Under the pieces are notes generated by a model, which had not been told where the DNA came from, ran no database searches, and saw only the letters and a program-made list of their open reading frames with translations. This document shows, one piece after another, positions 50,096-59,080 of a stretch of 64,000 nucleotides of DNA. The position numbers were made by a program, and so were the translations under genes. Origin of the DNA: an uncultured Acidimicrobiales bacterium (GTDB lineage Bacteria > Actinomycetota > Acidimicrobiia > Acidimicrobiales > SZUA-35); contig CALAJQ010000005.1 in assembly GCA_937922785.1 (NCBI GenBank), positions 18,023 to 82,022 on the forward strand, read 5' to 3'. How positions within the stretch are numbered: the first letter of the stretch is position 1; every line of letters begins with the position of its first letter.

Positions 50096-50968
50096 ATGAT
50101 TGAGTCATTTGACGGATACGCCTTTGCTCTTGGCATGGTCGCTTTGATCAACCCCTGTGGGTTCGCCCTGTTGCCAGCCTATCTGGGTCTGTTTCTTGGC
50201 CTGGAGGACGGGGCCCAGTCCCGGCTTGTCGCGTTGGGCAAAGCCCAGATGGTTGGTATTTCGCTGTCGGCGGGTTTTCTGGTTGTCTTTGGTCTTCTGG
50301 GTGTCGTCTTTGCTGGTGTCTATGGCAAGATTGCTGCTTCGCTTCCTTGGGCCAACCTGGTCATTGGCGCAGCGCTCGTCCTACTCGGCTTGTTTATGCT
50401 GGGCGGTCTTGAGTTGGCCGTCGCTGTTCCCAAACTTGGGAAGGGAGGCTCATCCGGATCGGTTAAGTCGATGTTCCTGTTCGGAGTTTCGTACGCGATT
50501 GCTTCTTTGTCTTGCACTATTCCGCTTTTCCTTGGAGTCGTCGGTACCTCAAGCGCTGGACGCAACTTTGGTGACCGGTTGGGCTCCTTCGTGAGCTACA
50601 GCGTGGGTATGGGACTACTTGCCACAACTCTGACTCTGGCGCTTGCTCTCGCCAAAGACAGTTTCATCTTGAGGTTTCGATCGCTGCTACCGAAGATCAA
50701 CCTCGTCTCAGCGCTTGTTCTAGTTGTAGTCGGGTTCTACGTTGCGCTGTATGGCGTTTGGTCCATCCAAGTCTTAGGCGGTAACAATCCGCCTGATTGG
50801 CTGGACAGCTTCGTGCTCGGTGCTGAGCGCCTCCAGACTGGCCTCGCTACCGCAGTTAACAGTCGGTCTGCAGTTCTGGGCTGGGCGTTTGTGTCTATCA
50901 ACGCGATCATTGTTATGGCCGGTCTGGTTGAACGGAAAATCTCGCAGAAGCCAGTTACCAATGCCTAG
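50096..50968 (+). CDS. CcdA/DsbD-family thiol-redox membrane protein
   Basis: A 290-residue membrane protein of the CcdA type, which carries electrons from cytoplasmic thioredoxin across the membrane to extracytoplasmic thiol proteins, including apocytochrome c. The two characteristic cysteine sites are INPCGFALLPAYLGLFLG (segment 1) and ASLSCTIPLFLGVVG (segment 4). Further segments are clear, with a seventh near LGWAFVSINAIIVMAGLV. It is within the island and converges on a cytochrome c gene, suggesting the pair serves cytochrome maturation or a redox function. No CcsA or ResB is seen nearby. Confidence 0.88.
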   Translation: MIESFDGYAFALGMVALINPCGFALLPAYLGLFLGLEDGAQSRLVALGKAQMVGISLSAGFLVVFGLLGVVFAGVYGKIAASLPWANLVIGAALVLLGLFMLGGLELAVAVPKLGKGGSSGSVKSMFLFGVSYAIASLSCTIPLFLGVVGTSSAGRNFGDRLGSFVSYSVGMGLLATTLTLALALAKDSFILRFRSLLPKINLVSALVLVVVGFYVALYGVWSIQVLGGNNPPDWLDSFVLGAERLQTGLATAVNSRSAVLGWAFVSINAIIVMAGLVERKISQKPVTNA

Positions 50969-51011
50969 GCGGCGTTGCTCCTGGAGTGGGTGATGCTACG
51001 TTCGTCGAACA

Positions 51012-51881
51012 TCATTCTTCAGCTAGGTGTGGGCCAGGACAGAGACTCTCTCCCTCGCTGTTAATTACTCCTTCGCCCGTCGCTTCCGGAGTTATCTCAG
51101 GGTCTGCACATGCGAGCAGCAGTTCAACGAATTCTTCAGATATCGGAGACTGCCCCTCTCCTGCCTCAACCCTTGCGCGCAGGTCAGCTATGTATTCGGA
51201 CCACTCGTCGCTGCTGACGTCTTCACCCGAAAGGACTACCCGCTCGTGGAACACGACCAGCTCAAGCTCGATCTGAGTAAGTGTCGAAGCGGCAGGCATT
51301 TGCCCACGAGTACCAGCCACGCGTCTGGCGTCACCCCATAAAGCCCCGTAGGCCTGACCTTTGATCGCGTCTGATCCTCGGCTGACGTGAACCATCTGGT
51401 CAACCAGGTTGGGGAAGGTGGCAACTACCGATCCATCGCTTAGCTGGTACCCAACAGTTGTTCCGGCTCCTCCCGCCCCGTGACACCCAGCGCAACCACC
51501 ACTGCCTGAATAGATCTCTGCAGCCTCAGCGAATAGAGCGTCCTCTACATCTGGGAGCTGCATAGTTCCTCCAAACGACACAGCCCAAAGCGGGACAAAC
51601 CCGAGCAAGAACATGGCCCACATCGGCATTTTCTTCCTCGCCTGGGCCGCCAAAATAAAGGGTGCCTCACGCGTTTCGGATTGAGGTGGTAAGTCGTGGG
51701 GCGTCACCGCTATAGCCTTGCTCAGGGCCGGAGTGCCTGGATCGTCAGCGATGCCCGTGCGTTGTTCAGCCAGCTTGGTGATGTCTCCGGAGGAAATCTC
51801 CGGAGCGCCACTCGATGAACCATCTGACTTGCTTCCCGCTGCCCGGGGGCGCTTTAGGAGATGTTCCTGTATCTCTGTCAT
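51012..51881 (-). CDS. Membrane-anchored monohaem c-type cytochrome
   Basis: A 289-residue protein. The N-terminal ~90 residues are hydrophilic, then one membrane segment (MWAMFLLGFVPLWAVSFGG, about 93-111). One c-type haem site GGCAGCHGAGGAG (C-x2-C-H) follows near residue 140. RGQMPAAS (about 200) supplies a candidate Met ligand. The tail is acidic and probably disordered. It resembles cytochromes that attach to terminal oxidase or bc1 complexes, but no partner is nearby. It is opposite the ccdA-like gene, 43 bp apart. Confidence 0.8.
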   Translation of the reverse strand: MTEIQEHLLKRPRAAGSKSDGSSSGAPEISSGDITKLAEQRTGIADDPGTPALSKAIAVTPHDLPPQSETREAPFILAAQARKKMPMWAMFLLGFVPLWAVSFGGTMQLPDVEDALFAEAAEIYSGSGGCAGCHGAGGAGTTVGYQLSDGSVVATFPNLVDQMVHVSRGSDAIKGQAYGALWGDARRVAGTRGQMPAASTLTQIELELVVFHERVVLSGEDVSSDEWSEYIADLRARVEAGEGQSPISEEFVELLLACADPEITPEATGEGVINSEGESLCPGPHLAEE

Positions 51882-51960
51882 TGGTATTCCAATCTACGTC
51901 AAGTGATCGAGGCGGCCCTTACCCGAGTCCAGGGTGCTACATGTCGAACGGTTTGGCGTA

Positions 51961-52779
51961 TCAGTCGCCCGCGTTTTCGCGTGGTAGATCGAAGGTGGCT
52001 GAGTCCCACAACAACTTGTACTCACTGTCATAGGCCGTGATCCGGACATCGACACCTGACTCGGTGATCGGAAAAGCTGTAGTTCCGGCGATGGGCTGTT
52101 GACTCATGGTCGCTGCACCGACGACGATCCTGACGGTCACAGCTGGGTCCGGCAGGCCGCTAACAATGATGGCAGCGTCCTGTTCGGCGAAGACGCGCGG
52201 GGCGTCGGACTTTGCCCCCAGCATCATCTGCCATCCTGGCGCTTCGGAAAACGAGTAGCCGGCGTCTTCAATTGTCGAGGGAGGAAACTCGTTCGTGATG
52301 ATCTGGGTAGCGGTACAGGACACTCCAGTCTCTGTTGCGACGCACCGGGCATCCTTTAGCCAGGGTTGTTCGGCGACCAGGGTCTCAGCTGGCGGTCCGA
52401 CTTCGATGCTGCCAACATCTTCAGCGACAAGAACAATTGCGTCGCTAGCAAGGCGTTGCGGCGTCCGGTCTGTCGCTTCAATTCTGAGCACGCGTTCGGC
52501 TGCGACGGTTACGTCGGTTTCACTTTTGGCGTGTGGTTCGCCTGATCCGCTCTCGATCGAGATGCCCGCTTGGGGTCGGGAAACATATAGCGCTGCGGCC
52601 CCAATCACCGCAACGACCGCGGCTGCTGCTAACACCACTCCGCGGTATCGATCTACACCCACGACGGGTCGGGTTCCTCCCGAGGCCAGCGAGCGAATAT
52701 CGGCATGGGTGAATTGAAGCCCGGCTGCGGCAGCCCGTTCGTGTAGCCGGTCTTGGAGTTGTTGTTCGAGAGTTTTCAT
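51961..52779 (-). CDS. Single-pass membrane protein, probable anti-sigma partner
   Basis: A 272-residue protein with a short cytoplasmic N-terminus (MKTLEQQLQDRLHERAAAAG), a TM segment (GVVLAAAAVVAVIGAAALYV, about residues 46-65) and an exported C-terminal domain with no recognised family. Its ATG overlaps the stop of the sigma factor gene (ATGA). That order, sigma followed by membrane protein with a small cytosolic domain, suggests an anti-sigma factor, although no zinc-binding ASD motif (HxxxCxxC) was seen. Function is inferred from context. Confidence 0.7.
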   Translation of the reverse strand: MKTLEQQLQDRLHERAAAAGLQFTHADIRSLASGGTRPVVGVDRYRGVVLAAAAVVAVIGAAALYVSRPQAGISIESGSGEPHAKSETDVTVAAERVLRIEATDRTPQRLASDAIVLVAEDVGSIEVGPPAETLVAEQPWLKDARCVATETGVSCTATQIITNEFPPSTIEDAGYSFSEAPGWQMMLGAKSDAPRVFAEQDAAIIVSGLPDPAVTVRIVVGAATMSQQPIAGTTAFPITESGVDVRITAYDSEYKLLWDSATFDLPRENAGD

Positions 52780-53318
52780 GTCAGCACCTTCCGCATCTTC
52801 GATAGTCCCCGGTCAATCCAGGGTCCGACCGAGCCTGTTGGGCAGCCCAATTGGTCTGCGATTTCTTGAGTCGTTAGCCCTCCCCAATACCGCAAGACGA
52901 TTGCGGCCCTCTGGTTGAAGGGCAGGTCGAGGAGGATGTCATCCAGTACTTCGTTGCTTGCACTGGAGACGGTTTCGGCGGCGAGCGTTGGCAGCAGCCG
53001 CCGAAGTGTTGATTGGCGTCGGAATCGATCCCTGCACAGATTTAGGACCGTTCGATTTAGGTAGCTGCCTGGATGGTCAAGCTCGTTCCACCGTCGGTAG
53101 ATCACTAGTAGGGCTTCTTGAACAACATCGTTGGCGTCATCGACCGAGCCAAGTAGCAGCGTCGCCCGTCGAACCTGATTGAGCGCCTCGAGCCTGAAGA
53201 AGTCATCAAAGCCGCCATCTAGATAGACCGCCGGAATACCTCTAGCTGTCGCAGGTCCCATACTTGCTCCACGAACCAAAGGCCCATTCAGATACATTAA
53301 GCCCAGAGTTTTCTGCAC
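52776..53318 (-). CDS. ECF RNA polymerase sigma factor (SigE-like)
   Basis: A 180-residue extracytoplasmic-function sigma factor. Region 2 is visible (FFRLEALNQVRRATLLLGSVDDANDVVQEALLVIYRRWNELDHPGSYLNRTVLNLCRDRFRR). Region 4 is also clear (LLDLPFNQRAAIVLRYWGGLTTQEIADQLGCPTGSVGPWIDRGLSKMR, helix-turn-helix). The true start may be ATG at MGPATARG, or the first Met at 53318. It is coupled to the downstream membrane protein. The promoters it would recognise cannot be deduced. Confidence 0.9.
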   Translation of the reverse strand: MQKTLGLMYLNGPLVRGASMGPATARGIPAVYLDGGFDDFFRLEALNQVRRATLLLGSVDDANDVVQEALLVIYRRWNELDHPGSYLNRTVLNLCRDRFRRQSTLRRLLPTLAAETVSSASNEVLDDILLDLPFNQRAAIVLRYWGGLTTQEIADQLGCPTGSVGPWIDRGLSKMRKVLT

Positions 53319-54488
53319 AACACGGCCTAGTGCACTGCCCAGCGAACACTAGGCCCCAGGTTTTGCTGCCAGTTCAAGCTAAATGACATCCACCTCAGGT
53401 GAGCGCAATTCTGCGCGGCCGTCGACGGTCATGACCCCTATATGGGTCCGTGCCACAATACTTGCCTAGAAAATTGTGGACTGTTGTGGTGCAAACGGTC
53501 TAGCTCGCGCCTTAACGGGCATGCAGTTGAAGGGACACTACAGCTGACGAAATCGAATACCCGGGTCAGCGTTCGCTCAGTGTCACAGCCCTCAATCGAA
53601 AACCGGTACGTATCGATCACCCGAAGCCTTCCAAATAGCATCGCCACCAGGGAGCCCAAACCGGAGAAGCCGCTGCAGATTTGGCAACTCCCTAGTGAAA
53701 CGCCGTCCCACTTCTGCCGGGGCTTCCCATCCAAGTCTCTCCCGACGTCGAGAACGACATATCACCCTGTCATAACGCTCGACTTCGTCTTCCACTGACG
53801 CTTCGCCACGTGCCCCTTCATGACTCCACCGCCAAGCCGAGATGGCACCGTCAGAATCAGGCCTTCCCGCCGCCGAAGCCACGAAGTGCCAGCCGGACGT
53901 TGAAAATCTCGGCCCAGAGGAGAACCGCGCAAATACTCGAGTCTGTGGAGCGTCGAGGCCTCGGTCATCTCATCTCATTCTTTTGCACCGGGAAGAGGCA
54001 TGACACATCTGGAGGTGCCCGTTGGGCACCTCCGAGAGGCCCGATTGTGAGTTAGGACTTGAGGTGGATTCTCATCTCACAATTTGCGGAGGTCCGCAGG
54101 ACCTCCAGTTGTGTCATACATTTCCCGTGGCCAGAATGTGAGATGAAGATGGCAAAGCGCTTCTCCCCGCAAGCTTGCGCCGTCAACGCCACATTCTGCA
54201 TGAACTTCGGGCCGAGACGCTTCTCAGCCTCTGGTTATGAGGTGCCGAACCCAGCGAGTCGAGAGAGCGAAACCGGTGCTGTGTCGAGCAGGCGAACGTG
54301 CGCACTCGATGTAACAAACTTCCCTCAGTCCAATGTTAATCGGTCGCCTCGGGCTGCTCTGAGCGAGAGACCTTGCCCGGCTCCCGTTCTTTGGTGTCTA
54401 GACCCCTGGTACCCAACGATGAGTGCGTCAATTGAAGATGCTTCATCGCCGACCGCACACTAGCCTTGGTATGGAGAGGTGGTGTGGC
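53319..54488. other. Long region without a supported gene
   Basis: About 1.17 kb follows the sigma factor's start. Open frames exist (for example minus strand 53592-53882 and plus strand 54059-54463), but none has recognisable domains, a consistent ribosome-binding site or plausible composition. The region contains the palindromic module at 54000-54117. The rest shows nothing I can assign. Confidence 0.5.
54000..54117. repeat. Branched palindromic module (terminal inverted repeat with three internal stems)
   Basis: The ends 54000-54016 and 54101-54117 are 17-bp inverted repeats (one mismatch). Inside are GGAGGTGCCC/GGGCACCTCC (54011-54033, 3-nt loop), ATTGTGAG/CTCACAAT (54044-54051 with 54076-54083) and GGAGGTCC/GGACCTCC (54088-54106, 3-nt loop). 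Some arms overlap, so folds compete. It could be a small RNA, a MITE-like insertion, or a regulator-binding site. Confidence 0.6.
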
Positions 54489-55964
54489 ATGTCGGACTCG
54501 CCGATACCAGATCTTGCAGAATTGATGGCGATGCTCCCACAGGGCGTACACCTTCACTTCGACAGATCACAAATCACTGTTGCTGAGACCGTTACGGGAG
54601 TCTCCCAGACGAACTCTAGGCTTACAGAGGCGTCAGCGAGGGACATTGGCTGGTTGTTGAACTTCCTTCCGTCAGGCCTTCCGGGCCTCAATGGCATTGA
54701 CGGCTGGTTGGCCGGTCCGGAGTCCAATACGACTCGGCGGATTCCCATTGAACAGGCTCGATCAAAGCTTGGCTTCATAATGGAGGTCTACCGAACCCTG
54801 GTCACTTGGTGTGAAGTTCACGACCGCGATGATCGAATCGTTGCTGCCCTCGACAGCCTGTCGCGACTGGCATTTTGCTTAAAGGAAATCGATCCGGAAG
54901 CTCTGTTTGATCTGTTTCACCGGGTTGAGCCGAGCCTAAAAGTTGCTGGAGACTTCAACCTGATGATGCGATTCGGCCTTATGGTCGAAGAGGCATGCGC
55001 TCGATCAGATCGGTATGACAGGCAGGTCATCGAAAGGCAGACTCAAGCGACGACTTGTGCAAAGGCTTGGGTATTTCAGCGAATCGGGCACCTGAAGGAC
55101 GCAGAGGCTCAGCTCGTCGTTGATGAGGAGTTGAATCTAAGTGCAGGTGAGACCCGGGGTCTGGCTTTCACGCTGAAGTGCCGCGGACGCCTCCGCCGCC
55201 TCATGGCAGAGAGGTCGGATTATACGCCGTCCGGCGAGTCCGTAAGACTGAAGCTCGCCGAGTCGCTGACAGATCTCGAGCGGGCCCGGGAAGAGTTCAC
55301 GCGGGTAGATGTCGCCGACGTGCGGCTGCAGCAAGTAGCGGACACGGATGCCCTAATCGCGCGGACACATCTCGTTGCTGGGGATCTGGAAGCAGCACGC
55401 CAGTCGCTAGCACGCTCCGAATTGTTCCGCTCGTCGGCCCAACCTAAGACGGTGCTCGACTGCGATATTCTTCGTGATGAGATCGAGTTCGCGATCCAGA
55501 TTGAAGCAGCCAACGGTGCCGCCGTCGTGCCTTCATTCGCCGGAATCGACGACGTGCTTGCCCAGACAGGCGGCGACAACTTCAGTGCCAACGAAATACG
55601 AGGTCGTGCCTTCTTTGCAAGAGCAAAGATGAAGGCACTTATAGGCAAACCTTTCGAGACTGATGCGGCCGCAAGTATTGAGGTCTACGAGGCTCTCGGT
55701 GACCTGAATTCGGCAGCTCAGGTGCGCTGGTTTTGTACTATGAACGCTGAACGTGATCTTTTTGCTGAGTCGTTAATACGAGCGCTCGAGCGCAGACCGC
55801 CTGTCGTACGGATGCGTGCGCTAGACATTTACGTTGATGCCCATGGAATGCCAGAACTCACCGCGCCGATGAACCGCCCGCGAGAAGCGACTGACCCCTG
55901 GTGGATCTCGGCGATAGACAGCGCCGAGATCGAGGTCATCCGAGAAACGAGAAAGAGGTGGTGA
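54489..55964 (+). CDS. Helical-repeat (TPR-like) protein of unknown function
   Basis: A protein of about 491 residues, not recognised. It is almost wholly helical with repeated 30-40-residue helix pairs (for example ERQTQATTCAKAWVFQRIGHLKDAEAQL and RTHLVAGDLEAARQSLARSELF), suggesting a TPR or similar solenoid. The N-terminus (SDSPIPDLAELMAMLPQGVHLHFD) has no domain hit I can name. ATG 54489 is chosen because of a GGAGAGG site about 10 bp upstream. Its TGA overlaps the ATG of the ImmA/IrrE gene by one base (TGATG), so it is probably the regulator or sensor partner of that protease, in place of the usual Xre repressor. Confidence 0.72.
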   Translation: MSDSPIPDLAELMAMLPQGVHLHFDRSQITVAETVTGVSQTNSRLTEASARDIGWLLNFLPSGLPGLNGIDGWLAGPESNTTRRIPIEQARSKLGFIMEVYRTLVTWCEVHDRDDRIVAALDSLSRLAFCLKEIDPEALFDLFHRVEPSLKVAGDFNLMMRFGLMVEEACARSDRYDRQVIERQTQATTCAKAWVFQRIGHLKDAEAQLVVDEELNLSAGETRGLAFTLKCRGRLRRLMAERSDYTPSGESVRLKLAESLTDLERAREEFTRVDVADVRLQQVADTDALIARTHLVAGDLEAARQSLARSELFRSSAQPKTVLDCDILRDEIEFAIQIEAANGAAVVPSFAGIDDVLAQTGGDNFSANEIRGRAFFARAKMKALIGKPFETDAAASIEVYEALGDLNSAAQVRWFCTMNAERDLFAESLIRALERRPPVVRMRALDIYVDAHGMPELTAPMNRPREATDPWWISAIDSAEIEVIRETRKRW

Positions 55965-56812
55965 TGACCCCGGCAAGAAGCGGAATCGATGCGGATCTAG
56001 TCCATCAAGCCATCCAGGATCGATATGGGAAGCAGTTTGCCGAGTGGGCCCGCGATGTAGCTGCGTCGATTCGGGGTATCGGAGGCTCTCTCCCAATTGT
56101 GGCAAGGGATGCGGCAGCTTCTCTACGAGTTGTGATCAAAACGCTTGAGGATCCTGGGGCCCTGGGGTCCACCACGCCCCAAGGATCTGACGAATACTTG
56201 ATTCAAGTGAGCCCAGGCCAGTCGTTGGCGCAAGAGAACTTCACAGTCGCTCATGAGCTCGGGCACGTCTTACTTCACAGGGCATTTGATGGTCGCTTCG
56301 TCGATGGCCCGCAAGTTGAGACCGCATGCGACGTCATTGCCGCGCATATGCTTTGCCCGCTCACCTTTGTTGACGCTTCGTTGCGTAAGCATGGTCTGAA
56401 TCTGGAAACGACATCGCTGATATCCCGGGAGCTGCGCATACCGGAAGAGCAACTATGGCTGTTTCTATCGATCTATTACCCGTCGACATATTTTTCTGGG
56501 CTTGAGCCTCAGGATGCCGTAGGCCAGTTTTCGCTTCAACCGTTCGCGGAAGCTGTGCGTGATCTAATGAGCGCCGACCCTGTCGGTGGGCGGATTACCG
56601 TGTGTCGTAAGTCTGAGGGAGTAGATCAGTGGTCTCTCGAAGTAGCGCCAAATGACGCGGGTGGTCTGCGCGGAATCCTTAAGCCTTTTGGTCGCGGCGT
56701 CAAGTCTCAGTGGCCTGTACGTGGTATCGGCAAGGTTCGAAGCATTGCGATGGGGGAACGTACCGAGGAATGGCGGATGAACTTGGATCCTCCTGAGCCG
56801 TTTGATCGCTAG
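55964..56812 (+). CDS. ImmA/IrrE-family metallo-endopeptidase
   Basis: A 282-residue protein with the zinc-protease motif VAHELGHVLLH (HExxH, about residue 96), preceded by SQENF-like spacing and followed by ETACDVIAAHMLCP with the glutamate of the family. ImmA/IrrE proteins cleave repressors such as ImmR or DdrO to derepress mobile or stress genes. Here the gene is translationally coupled to a helical protein rather than an Xre regulator, and the C-terminal third (PFGRGVKSQWPVRGIGKVRS) is unlike standard members. The island location suggests a conflict or induction role, not proven. Confidence 0.85.
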   Translation: MTPARSGIDADLVHQAIQDRYGKQFAEWARDVAASIRGIGGSLPIVARDAAASLRVVIKTLEDPGALGSTTPQGSDEYLIQVSPGQSLAQENFTVAHELGHVLLHRAFDGRFVDGPQVETACDVIAAHMLCPLTFVDASLRKHGLNLETTSLISRELRIPEEQLWLFLSIYYPSTYFSGLEPQDAVGQFSLQPFAEAVRDLMSADPVGGRITVCRKSEGVDQWSLEVAPNDAGGLRGILKPFGRGVKSQWPVRGIGKVRSIAMGERTEEWRMNLDPPEPFDR

Positions 56813-56821
56813 ACTTGCCAC

Positions 56822-57136
56822 ATGTCGCAAGAACTGATCCAAGTAGCAACCGATGTCGCCACCTACGTCGGGGCCGTGTCGGCAGGCGTCTCAGCTAACG
56901 CCTTAACAGATTCTGCGCGTGCTGTAGTTGGGCGTGTCATTCCAAGACTAAAAACAACACCCAAGCCGGGTCTATTGGTCGTTACGCCCGAGCTCGTCGA
57001 CGAAATTGCAAACCTCCTGCGCTCCGACTCGGAGCTGTACAAACAAGCCAAGGTGGGTGTCTCGGGGCCGACTATTGACCGGTCGATTATCATCAATGCG
57101 ACAACCGTCTCTGACGTGCGCATGAGAAACACTTAA
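56822..57136 (+). CDS. Small protein of unknown function
   Basis: A 104-residue protein beginning 10 bp after the protease gene, so probably in its operon. The N-terminal half (IQVATDVATYVGAVSAGVSANALTDSARAVVGRVIP) is Ala/Val-rich and could be a membrane-associated or amphipathic segment. The second half has PELVDEIANLLRSD and ends in a beta-like RSIIINATTVSDVRM. No family was recognised. It could be a small effector or regulatory partner of the preceding pair. Confidence 0.6.
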   Translation: MSQELIQVATDVATYVGAVSAGVSANALTDSARAVVGRVIPRLKTTPKPGLLVVTPELVDEIANLLRSDSELYKQAKVGVSGPTIDRSIIINATTVSDVRMRNT

Positions 57137-57476
57137 TGTTTGGCAAGCTGAACCCTCGGGGCGCTTCTAAGAACAACCCGAACTAAGCGTGCCACGGCAT
57201 TGGCGGCTTGAGTCGGTATCTCCGGAAACGAATGCGTGTACTAGTTGAGCGGCGGGACGTTCCTGACCTAGGCGCTCGCTGATGTTCGCCGAGGCAATGG
57301 GCAGGGGTCGCTTACAGCGCTTGACTGTCTTCGCGGACTCGTCGCTGAGCCGTTACAAACCGAACAGTCTCGGTTGAGTTCGACCTGGCCTGGCTTAGAT
57401 TCTGAACGCCAGATCGTCGCTAATTCACGGTGTTGCTATGGTTCAGGGGTGCCTCCTCTGCGTCCCGTGCTTATGA
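57137..57476. other. Intergenic region with no recognised gene
   Basis: About 340 bp separates the small unknown gene from the ABC-3C cassette on the same strand. No convincing coding frame, RNA gene or strong hairpin was noted. It probably contains the promoter of the cassette. Confidence 0.45.
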
Positions 57477-58604
57477 ATGTGGGTTCATGTGGCCGAAACT
57501 GATGCAAGCCTGCATACTGCCTCGACCGTGCCGACGTTGAGCGACCTTCCAGAGCCGACCAGAACATCGCCTGAACAGCTCGCTTCACAGCCAGGCCTCA
57601 CGCCTGAGCAGCGAGTCTTTTTCTACTCGAGCGATGATTGGGAGTTGTTCTTGCGTGAGTGTGCGACGGCGCTCGCTGGGCGATACGTCCAGGTCAAGCG
57701 TCTGGGCGGAACGAATGATGAAGGCGTTGACGTCGCAGGTTTCAAGAGCTCTCAGGGTTTCGAGGGGCCATGGGAATGCTGGCAGGGAAAACACTACGCC
57801 GACTCACTTGTCCCCAGCGATGCGATGCCAGAGATCTTGAAGGTGCTCCGTCACGTGCTTGCCGGTGACTACGTGATGCCTGATGCCTACTACTTCCTAG
57901 CACCTAAGGGGTGCGGTTCGTCACTGGCGAGAATGTTGAGCAAACCGTCAACGTGCCGGGCTCACTTTCTTGACAAGCTGGTTGTGGGTAAGCCTCTCGC
58001 CGCGGACGTCGATGTCGTCGAGTTGTCGAATATTCGAAAATTTGCGCGCACACTCGACTTCGCAGTTTTCCAATCGATGGATATGCAAGACCTTATTGAG
58101 CTGCACGCCCAGACCCGATGGCACCAGAACCGATTCGGGGGCACCATCAGACCGCGCCCGCCGGGGCCCGACTGTCCACCGGACGATATCGAAGAGCACG
58201 AGCGGCGCTATGTTGAGCAGCTGGTGGCCGTCTACCGGGAGGCCCACCCGGCCGACAATTTGGATGTTGTGGCTGTCCGTGACCATAACGGTGTTAGTGG
58301 GCACTTTCGCCGCCAGCGAGTGGCGTTCTTCAGCGCCGAGGCTCTCCGGGTACACGCCCGTGACTCGGTGCCGCCGGGCACATTCGAAGCACTTCAAGAC
58401 GATGTGTATGATGGAGTTATCGACGTCGCCGAGGGCGTTCATCCGAGTGGCATGGCCCGTTTGCAGCAAGTCTTAACTGCCGCCGGACAGATCGATCTGA
58501 GCGCGCACGCCCTGGTCTCTGTATCGAAAACGCGCGACCGACATGGCATCTGCCACCAGCTCGCCAACGATGATCTTCTTTCTTGGTTGGTGGAGGCGCC
58601 GTGA
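57477..58604 (+). CDS. ABC-three-component system effector with restriction-endonuclease-like domain
   Basis: A 375-residue protein. Residues about 45-115 resemble a PD-(D/E)xK nuclease fold: FLRECATALAGRYVQVKRLGGTNDEGVDVAGF then WECWQGKHYADS, with a D/E-rich motif followed by Q-x-K. The rest (about 120-375) is a C-terminal domain of the kind described for ABC-3C systems; its function is otherwise unknown. It is the first gene of a coupled three-gene cassette: the next gene's GTG overlaps its TGA. The nuclease assignment is moderate; the cassette assignment is stronger. Confidence 0.8.
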   Translation: MWVHVAETDASLHTASTVPTLSDLPEPTRTSPEQLASQPGLTPEQRVFFYSSDDWELFLRECATALAGRYVQVKRLGGTNDEGVDVAGFKSSQGFEGPWECWQGKHYADSLVPSDAMPEILKVLRHVLAGDYVMPDAYYFLAPKGCGSSLARMLSKPSTCRAHFLDKLVVGKPLAADVDVVELSNIRKFARTLDFAVFQSMDMQDLIELHAQTRWHQNRFGGTIRPRPPGPDCPPDDIEEHERRYVEQLVAVYREAHPADNLDVVAVRDHNGVSGHFRRQRVAFFSAEALRVHARDSVPPGTFEALQDDVYDGVIDVAEGVHPSGMARLQQVLTAAGQIDLSAHALVSVSKTRDRHGICHQLANDDLLSWLVEAP

Positions 58605-59080
58605 ACACAAGCCCACTCAACGGCCCGCTCGAGACAGGTCTCCGGGTATTGGTCATGCTTAACGCGCTCCACCCACACGGTGCCGATATCGGTCGCCTTG
58701 TGCTACTCGATTACTGCGTCCTCCACAGCTCGGATGTTGGCGGCCCTTCAAGCCTTCATCCGGCGGCACCGAATCGAGCGGGGGAGTTTGGTGTAAAGCG
58801 AGTTGCGATCGAGAACGGACTTGAAGCAATGACTCGAGTTGGGCTTGTCACCATCGCTGCGTTGGGTTCCGGAATCGAGTTTGCGGCAAGCGACGGTGCG
58901 GGGCCGTTCCTAGAGTTGCTGAAAGCTGAGTACTCGGTCGCACTGGCCGAAAAAGCAGCGTGGGTGGCCGATCGTTTCGGCAACCTCAGTGAGGATGAGT
59001 TCCGGACTGAGATGCAGATCGTGGTTGGATCTTGGGAACCTGAGTTCGAGACGATGAATGAGCACGGACGGTTACTATGA
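58601..59080 (+). CDS. ABC-three-component system middle component
   Basis: A 159-residue helical/winged protein with the features of the middle component that links effector and ATPase: GLRVLVMLNALHPHGADIGRLVLLDYCVLHSSDVGGPSSLHPAAPNR and a C-terminal MTRVGLVTIAALGSGIEFAASD winged-helix-like block. GTG 58601 overlaps the upstream TGA (GTGA) and has a GGAGG ribosome-binding site; the ATPase gene starts in its own stop (ATGA). Function as an adaptor is by analogy with the family. Confidence 0.82.
   Translation: MNTSPLNGPLETGLRVLVMLNALHPHGADIGRLVLLDYCVLHSSDVGGPSSLHPAAPNRAGEFGVKRVAIENGLEAMTRVGLVTIAALGSGIEFAASDGAGPFLELLKAEYSVALAEKAAWVADRFGNLSEDEFRTEMQIVVGSWEPEFETMNEHGRLL

Noticed and set aside
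53592..53882. Minus-strand 96-residue open frame in the island gap
   Set aside because: No recognisable domain, no ribosome-binding site and overlapping frames in other phases; composition does not support a real protein.
54000..54117. Retron msr-msd RNA
   Set aside because: The folded repeats are suggestive, but no reverse transcriptase gene is near.
54059..54463. Plus-strand 134-residue open frame before the helical-repeat gene
   Set aside because: It begins inside the palindromic module, has no family features, and overlaps the probable leader of the next gene.
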